Below, in pieces: positions 17,596-23,947 of a DNA stretch of 37,426 nt (the stretch's first letter is position 1; each line of letters begins with the position of its first letter). Source of the DNA: an uncultured Treponema sp. GTDB lineage: Bacteria; Spirochaetota; Spirochaetia; Treponematales; Treponemataceae. The stretch lies in NCBI GenBank assembly GCA_947178095.1, contig CAMWWZ010000014.1, positions 1-37,426 on the forward strand, in the 5' to 3' direction. The position numbers were made by a program, and so were the translations under genes. The notes beneath the pieces are model-generated. The model saw only the letters and a list, made by a program, of their open reading frames with translations, made no database searches and was not told the DNA's origin.

Positions 17596-18074
17596 TTACT
17601 CCGCAGAAACATAATTCAACTGGGGGTAAACATCTTTGGTGCCGGGCACAAGATACCAAGAAACCCAATAAACACCGATAAGGTCACTAGAAGACTTTAT
17701 ATCTTTACCTTTCACCAAATAATATGGTATAATCTCATCTTTATATGGTTCTCGAATGCAATCCAAACATTCCCAATAGAATCCTTTGTTAAAAGGACTT
17801 CAAAACTGCGACCAGAATCAGATTCAATAGCCACCCAGTTCTTATGGGGAAAAACATTATCGGTAACAAGGTCAGGAGTCGTGGAATAAATATAATCAGG
17901 ACGTTCACTTTGAGACCAATCAGGAACAGTGAAAGCCTTATAACTATGAAATCTACTGTCGTGTACTATGTACTCTCCAGATAACATTGGAGTCAACTGC
18001 AAACCCTGAGAAAATCCCATATTCCAAAGAATCGTCAAACCGAGCAACACACAAACAAATACCAACTTTTTCAT
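17596..18074 (-). pseudogene. Frameshifted secreted protein of unknown function
   Basis: The first part (18074 down to about 17790) begins with a good ribosome-binding site (AAGGAG) and a signal peptide (MKKLVFVCVLLGLTILWNMGFSQG) and runs to ...DSGRSFEVL. In that frame it stops at 17712 after an unlikely tail. A second frame is open from 17799 to a TAA at 17596 and reads like protein (NKGFYWECLDCIREPYKDE... WVSWYLVPGTKDVYPQLNY). One indel near CTTTTAACAAAGG (17785-17797) would join them into about 158 aa. No family was recognised. A sequencing error or a true inactivation are both possible. Confidence 0.75.
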
Positions 18075-18195
18075 AAACAACTCCTTAGAATTTAAATCCA
18101 CAGAAAACATCGATTTCCGAGGAACTTGACTTCGCCTGCGTGAGTAGACAATAAATACGCGAATATTCGCAAGATAACTTTTTATTAAATTTGCT

Positions 18196-18232
18196 TTACG
18201 AGTTTTGATGCGCAACCAAAACTCGTAAAGTA
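18196..18232. repeat. Perfect inverted repeat
   Basis: CTTTACGAGTTTTG (18196-18209) pairs with CAAAACTCGTAAAG (18219-18232) around a 9-nt loop. It lies downstream of the small gene ending at 18281 and upstream of the frameshifted secreted protein. It could end the former transcript, although the T tail is weak. Confidence 0.65.
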
Positions 18233-18280
18233 TGGCGAAGTTCACAATCTAAAACAAGGCTTTGCGCTGCATTTCAGTGA

Positions 18281-18556
18281 CTATTTTTTCTGCCACAATT
18301 TATTTTCCGATATTTTGCCATAAATCGTATGCGATTTTGCAGACTCTGAAATTGACTCTACGCAATCAAAAGTTCCAATCATTCTTGAAATTTCACTATG
18401 ATACTTTGCGACAGTGCAGTTCTTGGGATATTCTTGCATATACACAAAGTGATAGTCTTTATTTGCCCGCAACTCATTGATAATCGTATGTGAATCAAAA
18501 TAATCGCCAGGTTTAAATTCATCTAAGATTGTCTTGATACAGTCTTTCAATTCCAT
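18281..18556 (-). CDS. Small protein of unknown function (91 aa)
   Basis: I do not recognise this family. The product is small and charged with no signal peptide or membrane segment. It begins MELKDCIKTILDEFKPGDYF and contains an HTIINELRANKDYHF stretch and a SEISRMIG helix, so a small winged-helix or binding fold is conceivable. The start at 18556 is chosen over an upstream in-frame ATG at 18721 because AAGGAGATATTGTT precedes it and a good promoter lies at 18617-18645. The extra upstream codons would encode a hydrophobic stretch that overlaps that promoter. Confidence 0.72.
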   Translation of the reverse strand: MELKDCIKTILDEFKPGDYFDSHTIINELRANKDYHFVYMQEYPKNCTVAKYHSEISRMIGTFDCVESISESAKSHTIYGKISENKLWQKK

Positions 18557-18616
18557 AACAATATCTCCTTGCTTTATTTTTTGTGCACAGATTTTATTTT
18601 TGAGTGCTACCACAAT

Positions 18617-18645
18617 AGTATATAATATGAAAATATATTTTGCAA
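18617..18645 (-). promoter_or_regulatory. Promoter of the 91-aa gene
   Basis: On the minus strand TTGCAA (18645-18640), 17 nt and TATACT (18622-18617), giving a leader of about 55 nt that ends in AAGGAG. Confidence 0.7.
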
Positions 18646-18751
18646 TAGCATAAAAATAAATTGTCAAAAATTTATGATATATCAGTACACAGGTGATTTG
18701 GAATTTTTTAAAGCTCTTCAATATTAGCTCTCGTTCTTGCCAATCGAACGT

Positions 18752-18787
18752 TTAAAGTTTGCGTCAAAATAGTGCCGCAAACTTTAA
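18752..18787. repeat. Perfect inverted repeat
   Basis: TTAAAGTTTGCG (18752-18763) pairs with CGCAAACTTTAA (18776-18787) around a 12-nt loop. The stretch 18557-18914 has no gene. It holds a promoter, this hairpin and the next one. Confidence 0.65.
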
Positions 18788-18820
18788 TTTTGAGTTTTCT
18801 TCAAAAATTCGTTTATTGTA

Positions 18821-18859
18821 TTCAGTATTATCCCCTCACGCGGATAATACTGAATTTTT
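18821..18859. terminator. Strong hairpin with T tail
   Basis: TTCAGTATTATCC (18821-18833) pairs perfectly with GGATAATACTGAA (18842-18854), followed on the plus strand by TTTTT. It lies downstream of the PH-domain gene (minus strand), where it would end that transcript less well because the T run is on the other strand. Confidence 0.6.
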
Positions 18860-18914
18860 GTATGCTCAATCACCAAGAAAACACATGGTTTGAAATGTGC
18901 AGCCTAAAAGATTG

Positions 18915-19370
18915 TCAGTTCGATGTACCTTTTATTGCGGCAGCCATTTCCTGCGCAGATTTCTTGATTTTATCTTGTTCATACTGATCAATAGCATTTA
19001 GCAAGTTTGAACGGAAATTGTCGGCACGAGCGATATATTTAAAATCATACGAACCTGAAGCCGTATCTACATGCACAGTGCCATAACCAAAAATCTTTCC
19101 CCATAAGCCGCTTTCAACAGAAACATTATTTATTTTATTCAAAGGCGAGTTCAAAACTTTTGTGTTTATCAGTCCGACCTTTCCGATGAAATTCTTGTTC
19201 GTGAAGCCAAGCTCCGTTGTTGCCATTTTTATCAGTTTGCTGATAAGTCCCGGAATTCCGATGACGACGAATGAAAGGATGATGCTTGGAATCAGACACG
19301 CCCAGTGGACTTTTGCCTGAAGAACGACCTGCTCATCTTTTCCCAAATTTCTTGAAATGTACTTTCCCAT
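18915..19370 (-). CDS. PH-domain (bPH_2-like) membrane protein
   Basis: The product (151 aa) has a short N-terminal region (MGKYISRNLGKDEQVV), one long hydrophobic segment (about 23-48, CLIPSIILSFVVIGIPGLISKLI), and a bacterial PH-like domain (TTELGFTNKNFIGKVGLINTKVLNSPLNKINNVSVESGLWGKIFGYGTVHVDTASG). This architecture matches PF03703/YdbS-type proteins, usually single-domain membrane proteins of unclear function. GGAGGTTTTT precedes the ATG at 19370. An in-frame upstream start at 19460 lacks this site. It is divergent from an XRE regulator, with repeated GGAT half-sites between them, so that regulator may control it. Confidence 0.82.
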   Translation of the reverse strand: MGKYISRNLGKDEQVVLQAKVHWACLIPSIILSFVVIGIPGLISKLIKMATTELGFTNKNFIGKVGLINTKVLNSPLNKINNVSVESGLWGKIFGYGTVHVDTASGSYDFKYIARADNFRSNLLNAIDQYEQDKIKKSAQEMAAAIKGTSN

Positions 19371-19386
19371 AAAAACCTCCAATATT

Positions 19387-19475
19387 ATCCAAAAGGATTG
19401 TTGTATTGTCCATTTGGATTGATTTTTCATTATTATAAATATATTTGGATATATTGTCAAGTGAAAAACAATCCA
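19387..19475. promoter_or_regulatory. Candidate operators between the PH-domain gene and the XRE regulator
   Basis: ATCCAAAAGGAT (19387-19398) and TCCATTTGGAT (19409-19419) are palindromic. Single GGAT and ATCC half-sites lie near 19447 and 19471. The clustering in a divergent regulatory region next to an XRE gene suggests autoregulatory operators. No binding evidence is available. Confidence 0.5.
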
Positions 19476-19496
19476 TTTGTACTATATTTTAAAGTG

Positions 19497-19781
19497 ATGC
19501 TGAAATTTTGGATTCGAGTGAGGGACAGTCTTGAATATCTTGGGCTTTCTCAAAAAGAACTTGCTGAACAGATTCAGGAAAGCTACAATACTTTGCAATC
19601 GTGGATAAGCAAGGATAGGCTTCCGAACGCGGAACAGGCGGTCAAAATTGCCGCGACGCTTCAAACTTCCGTGGAATTTCTTGTTACTGGAAAAAACGCG
19701 CGCAATCGTGTGGCGCACGCAAAAACAGTCCGACTTCTTGAAGCGGCGATCAAAACTTTGAAAGACGAGCGAATTTCATAA
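19497..19781 (+). CDS. XRE/CI-like transcriptional regulator
   Basis: The 94-aa protein is essentially one helix-turn-helix domain: IRVRDSLEYLGLSQKELAEQI, then ESYNTLQSWISKDRLPNAEQAVKIAATLQTSVEFLVTG, with the usual XRE spacing and a lambda CI/HipB-like end. A C-terminal helix (KTVRLLEAAIKTLKDE) may dimerise. The ATG at 19497 (or GTG 19494) is preferred to an upstream in-frame start at 19398, because the intervening stretch is AT-rich promoter DNA and not protein-like. A TATATT box at 19483-19488 leaves almost no leader. It is probably a repressor of itself and of the divergent PH-domain gene. Confidence 0.8.
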   Translation: MLKFWIRVRDSLEYLGLSQKELAEQIQESYNTLQSWISKDRLPNAEQAVKIAATLQTSVEFLVTGKNARNRVAHAKTVRLLEAAIKTLKDERIS

Positions 19782-19817
19782 TGCCAAAAATAATGCACCG
19801 CGAAAACAGATTTCCCA

Positions 19818-20363
19818 TCACCTTTTCAAGGCTGTCCGTATCTTCTCAAAATTTTCTTCCACCGGCGCGCTTCCGTCAAGCACAATAAGCGGACAGGCTA
19901 GCAATTTTTGCCATTCGTCGTGCAAAGCCTTGCTGCGGATTGTTCGGTCGCCGCTGTCATACTCGGCGGCCCAGGCAAGGAACGCCTTGTGCTCGTCGAA
20001 CATGTCTCCGCCAGTTTCCACGCGCGCGCCGAATTTTTCTTTCTCCCGTTTTTTCAGCCGTTCAATCCGTATGGCACAATCCGTGACAAGCCGGACGGCG
20101 AGCGTAAAGAGCGGAATCAGGCCATCGCCCCAGCCGGAGAGCGAGCCTGAAATCACCACGTCGCCGGATTTTGCGATGCGGCTTTTCATCAGTTCCAGCC
20201 GCTCCGAAACAGGCCGCGCCTCTCTGTAAGGCGGATTTGTCGGCTTCCAATAATAGTCGTCCGTGTCCATGAAAGTGTAGCCGAGCAGCTCGCTGATGTA
20301 CGAGCCAAGCGTCGAAGTGCCCGAGCCTGACGCGCCGAAAATGTGAATGACTGCGTTTGACAT
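19818..20363 (-). CDS. P-loop nucleoside/shikimate kinase-like ATPase
   Basis: The product (181 aa) begins with a strand and Walker A loop (AVIHIFGASGSGTSTLGSYI), followed by FMDTDDYYWKPTNPPY, a feature of kinase-like P-loop proteins that bind a small phosphate acceptor. SGDVVISGSLSGWGD forms the second strand. An RIERLKKREKEKFG lid segment and ETGGDMFDEH follow. Such proteins are usually annotated as AAA-family ATPase or adenylate-kinase-like, and the acceptor is unknown. The ATG at 20363 lies 23 nt downstream of the mraY stop, so the two are probably co-transcribed. No strong ribosome-binding site is seen. Confidence 0.75.
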   Translation of the reverse strand: MSNAVIHIFGASGSGTSTLGSYISELLGYTFMDTDDYYWKPTNPPYREARPVSERLELMKSRIAKSGDVVISGSLSGWGDGLIPLFTLAVRLVTDCAIRIERLKKREKEKFGARVETGGDMFDEHKAFLAWAAEYDSGDRTIRSKALHDEWQKLLACPLIVLDGSAPVEENFEKIRTALKR

Positions 20364-20386
20364 AATTTTTCCAATCTCAAAATTTT

Positions 20387-21463
20387 TCAGCGAATCTTGA
20401 AGAAAATTCCGAGCGTGAAAATTGTAATCAAAAGTTGCAGAATCAAAAATCGCAAGAGAACTTGCGTTGGCGACCAATTTAAATTTTTTCTGACGTGATC
20501 GTGGAGAGGAAAACGCACATTCGCAAAAATCTTGATTTTGAAAAATCGCAAGAGTGCGACTTTAATCAAGCCTGTTCCGCCGTTCATCAGCATGACCGAA
20601 GACGTGGCGAGCAAAATGAACGGATTTCCCGAAACCAAAACGCACGCACCGATAAAAAATCCGAGCGCGCGGCTTCCTGCGTCGCCCATCAGGACGTTGC
20701 TTGGAAAAGCGTTGTGCCACAAATATCCCATCAAAATTCCCGCCATCGCGAAAATCATAATTCCCCACGCCGCTCCGGTTTTGAGATGAGGCACGAGCAA
20801 ATATTTTGACATGTCGATGTGGCCGAGCACGACGTAAAAAATAAGTCCCAGCGTCATCAGCGCGACAAGAATCAAAGTGGAAGAAAGTCCGTCCACGCCG
20901 TCCGTGCAGTTCGTCGTGTTGATTGAAGTCCAAATTAAAATTGTCCCGATTGCGACGTAAAGCCAAAACGGAATTTTGAGCGGACTTGTCACGAACGGAA
21001 GCCAAAAATAAACGCCGCCGTCTTCCGAAAATTTCGCGATGCAAAAATAAATTATCACGCTGAACGCGACGCTTATAATTAAATCGAGCGCGCCTTTTAA
21101 ATACTCCCCCCAGGAAACCGTGCTGGCATCGTCCAAAAATCCCGTGAGCATCGTAAGCCACGTGAAAAATATTGCCGTGCCTTCAAGAAAAGTGAGCGGC
21201 ACGCACAAAAGACAAATCAGCACAAAAAGCGTGATGAACACAACGCCCGCGCCAGTCGGCTTGCCCTTGGCGGCTTCCGCTGTCAAAGTGAATTCGCGTC
21301 CGCGATCGTGCGGAAGAAATTTATAGAATTTTGGCAAAAGTTTCAGGCAACAAAAAAATCCCAAATAAAGCGCGACGACGATTAAAACCGCGTAAGACTG
21401 CAAAAGGCGCGAAGGTCCGAAATCAAAATTTTTCCTTAAAAAATCGCCTAGGTAAAAAAGCAT
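20387..21463 (-). CDS. mraY: Phospho-N-acetylmuramoyl-pentapeptide transferase
   Basis: MraY moves phospho-MurNAc-pentapeptide onto undecaprenyl phosphate to give lipid I, at the cytoplasmic face of the inner membrane. The 358-aa polytopic protein shows the family motifs: GFLDDAS (D111/D112), NTTNCTDGVDGL (183-193), LMGDAGSRALG (D261) and the C-terminal PLHDHVRKNLNWSPTQV. The last motif reads HDH where MraY normally has HHH, a small deviation. It is unusual in not sitting with other mur/fts genes here. The ATG has GAGG upstream and a promoter at 21493-21521. Confidence 0.93.
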   Translation of the reverse strand: MLFYLGDFLRKNFDFGPSRLLQSYAVLIVVALYLGFFCCLKLLPKFYKFLPHDRGREFTLTAEAAKGKPTGAGVVFITLFVLICLLCVPLTFLEGTAIFFTWLTMLTGFLDDASTVSWGEYLKGALDLIISVAFSVIIYFCIAKFSEDGGVYFWLPFVTSPLKIPFWLYVAIGTILIWTSINTTNCTDGVDGLSSTLILVALMTLGLIFYVVLGHIDMSKYLLVPHLKTGAAWGIMIFAMAGILMGYLWHNAFPSNVLMGDAGSRALGFFIGACVLVSGNPFILLATSSVMLMNGGTGLIKVALLRFFKIKIFANVRFPLHDHVRKNLNWSPTQVLLRFLILQLLITIFTLGIFFKIR

Positions 21464-21492
21464 GTTTCCTCGAACAAATTCAAATTTGTAAG

Positions 21493-21521
21493 ATTATATC
21501 ACATCGGCGCGAATAAGGCAA
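21493..21521 (-). promoter_or_regulatory. Promoter of mraY
   Basis: On the minus strand TTGCCT (21521-21516), 17 nt and TATAAT (21498-21493). The leader is about 25 nt and carries GAGG before the ATG, so this gene is leadered, unlike several neighbours. Confidence 0.7.
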
Positions 21522-21668
21522 GTGTCGCGCGGCATAATGACCGTGGCTTCGTGGCAACATCGCTTTATCTGTCAATAATTTTTAAAAAGTATTCATTGAA
21601 AGCAGTGGACAAGGTAAATGCAGGTTCTTGGGGCGGCAGCCCCAAGCGGTGCTGGGGAAAGTAGGTGG

Positions 21669-21831
21669 TTTGGAGGGAGAAAACATCGCAGCGCAATGCG
21701 CTGCTTACCGAGTTTTCTTCGAAAACTCGCAACTGCCTTAAATCGCGAGTTTCATAATCGAGCAACGCTCGGTTATGAAACTCGATAGCAAGCCGCAAGG
21801 CTTGCGTATAGAGGAGTTGTCTCCCTCCAAA
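21669..21831. repeat. Compact element with inverted ends and four hairpins
   Basis: The ends TTTGGAGGGAGAAAAC (21669-21684) and GTTGTCTCCCTCCAAA (21816-21831) are inverted repeats matching at 15 of 16 positions. Between them lie four hairpins in succession: GCAGCGCA/TGCGCTGC (21688-21704), CGAGTTTTC/GAAAACTCG (21709-21729), a 39-nt one with arms CGAGTTTCATAA/TTATGAAACTCG (21746-21784), and GCAAGCC-GCAA-GGCTTGC (21788-21805). A further stem lies just before it (TTGGGGC/GCCCCAA, near 21630-21645). No gene is visible in 21464-21880. It is MITE-like, or a structured RNA. Confidence 0.8.
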
Positions 21832-21844
21832 TTAAAGTTTAGTC

Positions 21845-21873
21845 TTTACAAAAAATTGATTTTTGCATAAAAT
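21845..21873 (+). promoter_or_regulatory. Promoter directly before the 73-aa gene
   Basis: TTTACA (21845-21850), 17 nt and TAAAAT (21868-21873). The ATG at 21881 begins 7 nt after the -10 box, with no ribosome-binding site. Confidence 0.72.
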
Positions 21874-21880
21874 GAATTTT

Positions 21881-22102
21881 ATGACCACGGACGAACTCCA
21901 GTCTTACATTGAACAAAAGCGCGAATTTGATTTTTCTTACGATGGAAAAAAATTTTTGATAACTTATGGAAATGACGGCAGGCAATTCATTCAGCTTGGA
22001 CAAGAATTTTCTGCGGGACAAAAATTTTATTCGTTCCGAGAATTTTTGGCAAACGCGAAAGTGGGAAATCATTTTGTGCGCGAATACATTCGAAGTTTGT
22101 GA
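21881..22102 (+). CDS. Small protein of unknown function (73 aa)
   Basis: This is a short soluble protein starting MTTDELQSYIEQKREFDFSYDGKKFLITYG. The middle looks like a small antiparallel sheet (FDFSYDGKKFLITYGND) followed by a helix, and it ends FVREYIRSL. I do not recognise a family. In-frame starts at 21863 and 21872 lie inside or before the -10 box, so the ATG at 21881 is the likely start of a leaderless message. It stands between the hairpin element and the convergent parB gene, with about 60 nt to the parB stop. Its short length lowers the certainty. Confidence 0.62.
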   Translation: MTTDELQSYIEQKREFDFSYDGKKFLITYGNDGRQFIQLGQEFSAGQKFYSFREFLANAKVGNHFVREYIRSL

Positions 22103-22164
22103 AACGATTCGCAATTTCGCCACAAAATTTTTCGCGCAGTTTGACGCGGTGCATTTGAATTAAA

Positions 22165-23151
22165 TTATTCTTTGACGAAAATTTCGTAAAGCCTGTCCAA
22201 ATCCGCACGGCTAAAATATTCCACAACGAGCGAGCCTTTTTCGAGCGAGCCTTTCATCTGAACTTTCGTTCCGAGCGCCTCGATGAATTTTTGTTCGAGT
22301 GCGGCGACATCGGCATCCTTTTTTTGTTTGTTCGCAGCGGCATCTTTCGGATTTGCGGCGCGGCTTCCTTCGTTCAATCGCGCGGCTTCATTTTCCGCTT
22401 GGCGCACCGAAATTGATTCGCCGATAATTTTATTGAAGAGAACGCGCTGATCGGCAGGATTCAAAACTGAAAGCAAAGCGCGCGCGTGCCCCGCCGTGAT
22501 TTGTCCGACGATGAGCGAGTTTTGCATGTCCTCGGGCAGCTTCAAAAGCCTGAGCGCGTTTGCGACCGTTGGGCGGCCTTTGCCGACTTTCTTCGCCACT
22601 TCGTCCTGGCTCAATCCGCCGAGCTGCATCAAATTATAATATGCCTGCGCTTCTTCGATTGGATTCAAATCCGAACGCTGAATGTTCTCGATGAGCGCGA
22701 TTTCCAATTTTTTTTCATCGTTGAATTTTCGAAGCTGAACGGGAACTTTTTTTTGCTCCGCCAAAATCGAAGCGCGCGTTCTTCGTTCTCCAGCGATTAT
22801 GAAAAAAGTTCCGTCGCCCGCATCTTCAATCACAATCGGCTGAACTACGCCATGTTCGCGAATCGAATCGGCAAGTTCGTTCAAAGCGTCGTCGTCAAAA
22901 ATTTGGCGCGGCTGGTGAGGATTCGGTTTTAAAAGATGCGGATCAATCCAAAGCGTGCCGCTTTCGTCGCTTTCAATCTGCGCGGGAAGGCTGGATTTTT
23001 TTGCGGGACGCTTTTCAGCTTTTTCCGTTTTCTCAATTTTCTTTTCTTTCGAATTTTCGGATTCAACGGCGACATCGACTTCGCTTTCGTCTTCTGCGTC
23101 GCGCATCAACGCACCGAGTCCTTTTCCCAAAACTTGCCTTTTTTTAGACAC
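22165..23151 (-). CDS. parB: Chromosome-partitioning protein ParB
   Basis: ParB binds parS sites, spreads by a CTP-dependent clamp mechanism and loads chromosome segregation machinery. The 328-aa protein has the short N-terminal ParA-activating segment (KRQVLGKGLGALM), a charged linker, the ParB/Srx domain with PNPHQPR, HGVVQPIVI and GERRTRAS (the CTP-site box) near 118-126, ENIQRSDLNPIEEA, and an HTH (LSQDEVAKKVGKGRPTVANALRLLKLP). The C-terminal dimerisation domain follows an Ala/Lys-rich linker. It overlaps the parA stop by 8 nt, a normal parAB operon. I did not see a consensus parS in the window. Confidence 0.95.
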   Translation of the reverse strand: MSKKRQVLGKGLGALMRDAEDESEVDVAVESENSKEKKIEKTEKAEKRPAKKSSLPAQIESDESGTLWIDPHLLKPNPHQPRQIFDDDALNELADSIREHGVVQPIVIEDAGDGTFFIIAGERRTRASILAEQKKVPVQLRKFNDEKKLEIALIENIQRSDLNPIEEAQAYYNLMQLGGLSQDEVAKKVGKGRPTVANALRLLKLPEDMQNSLIVGQITAGHARALLSVLNPADQRVLFNKIIGESISVRQAENEAARLNEGSRAANPKDAAANKQKKDADVAALEQKFIEALGTKVQMKGSLEKGSLVVEYFSRADLDRLYEIFVKE

Positions 23152-23902
23152 GATGCATTACCTCCTCCGCCAACTTTTCGTAGCTTTTCGCGCCGATGCA
23201 TTCCGGATCGTATTTGCAAATCGGAAGTCCATGCGAAGGCGCTTCGCTCAAACGCACGTTGCGCGGAATAATCGTATTGAAAACAGAATCTTTAAAATAA
23301 GTTTTTACTTGCATCACGACATCGTGCGCAAGGCGAGTGCGCACATCGTACATCGTAAAAAATATTCCGCCAATTTTCAATTTCGTGTTGATGCTCTTTT
23401 GCACTTTTTTAACTGTCTGCAACAAAAGCGTGATTCCTTCGAGCGCGAAATATTCGCATTGCATCGGAACCAAAACTTCGTCGGCGGCGGCAAGTCCGTT
23501 CAACGTAAGAATTCCGAGCGAAGGCGGACAGTCAATCAAAATGTAGTCGTATTTTTCTTGAAAAGGCTTGAGCGCGTTTTTCAAAAAATATTCGCGGTTT
23601 TCCTGATCGACCAATTCGACCGCCGCGCCCGACAAATCAATTCCCGCGCTGATTGCGTCGAGAGTCGGAATGCAAGTTTTTTTGACAGTTTCTTCTGGCG
23701 TAGAATTTCCGCTTATGAGTTCGTAAACCGTCGGTTTTTCTTTTGAAGAAACGCCGACTCCGCTCGACATATTTCCCTGCGAGTCAAAGTCAACAAGAAG
23801 AACTTTTTTTTTGGCAAGCGCAATGTACGCTCCAATATTTATGGCGGAAGTTGTTTTTCCCACACCACCTTTTTGATTCACAAAAACAAAGGTCTTAGCC
23901 AT
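23144..23902 (-). CDS. parA: Chromosome-partitioning ATPase ParA (Soj)
   Basis: This is the Walker-type ATPase that works with ParB in chromosome segregation. At 252 aa it has the short Soj/ParA length without an N-terminal HTH. The deviant Walker A is KGGVGKTTSAINIG (about 11-24), Walker A' is VLLVDFDSQGN, and Walker B is ILIDCPPSLGILTLNGL. It starts with a typical MAKTFVFVNQ strand. There is no ribosome-binding site. A TACAAT box (23914-23909) lies 6 nt upstream of the ATG, implying a leaderless mRNA for the essential parAB operon. It is divergent from a methyltransferase gene. Confidence 0.96.
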   Translation of the reverse strand: MAKTFVFVNQKGGVGKTTSAINIGAYIALAKKKVLLVDFDSQGNMSSGVGVSSKEKPTVYELISGNSTPEETVKKTCIPTLDAISAGIDLSGAAVELVDQENREYFLKNALKPFQEKYDYILIDCPPSLGILTLNGLAAADEVLVPMQCEYFALEGITLLLQTVKKVQKSINTKLKIGGIFFTMYDVRTRLAHDVVMQVKTYFKDSVFNTIIPRNVRLSEAPSHGLPICKYDPECIGAKSYEKLAEEVMHRV

Positions 23903-23908
23903 AAAATC

Positions 23909-23941
23909 ATTGTAGCATTTTTTTTCTATTTGGTCTACAAT
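23909..23941. promoter_or_regulatory. Symmetric overlapping divergent promoters
   Basis: ATTGTAG (23909-23915) and CTACAAT (23935-23941) are a perfect 7-nt inverted repeat 19 nt apart. Read leftward, TACAAT is the parA -10; read rightward, TACAAT is the -10 of the methyltransferase gene, and each lies 6 nt from its ATG. The complement of each -10 box sits where the other promoter's -35 would be (TTGTAG, 20-nt spacing). The promoters are mutually exclusive by geometry. Confidence 0.65.
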
Positions 23942-23947
23942 AATGCG

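Noticed and set aside
21669..21831. Riboswitch in front of the 73-aa gene
   Set aside because: The hairpins do not match a riboswitch consensus that I know, and the promoter at 21845 lies downstream of them, so they are outside the transcript.
22165..23902. parS site or replication origin near parAB
   Set aside because: No TGTTTCACGTGAAACA-like palindrome, DnaA-box cluster or dnaA/gidA gene was seen.
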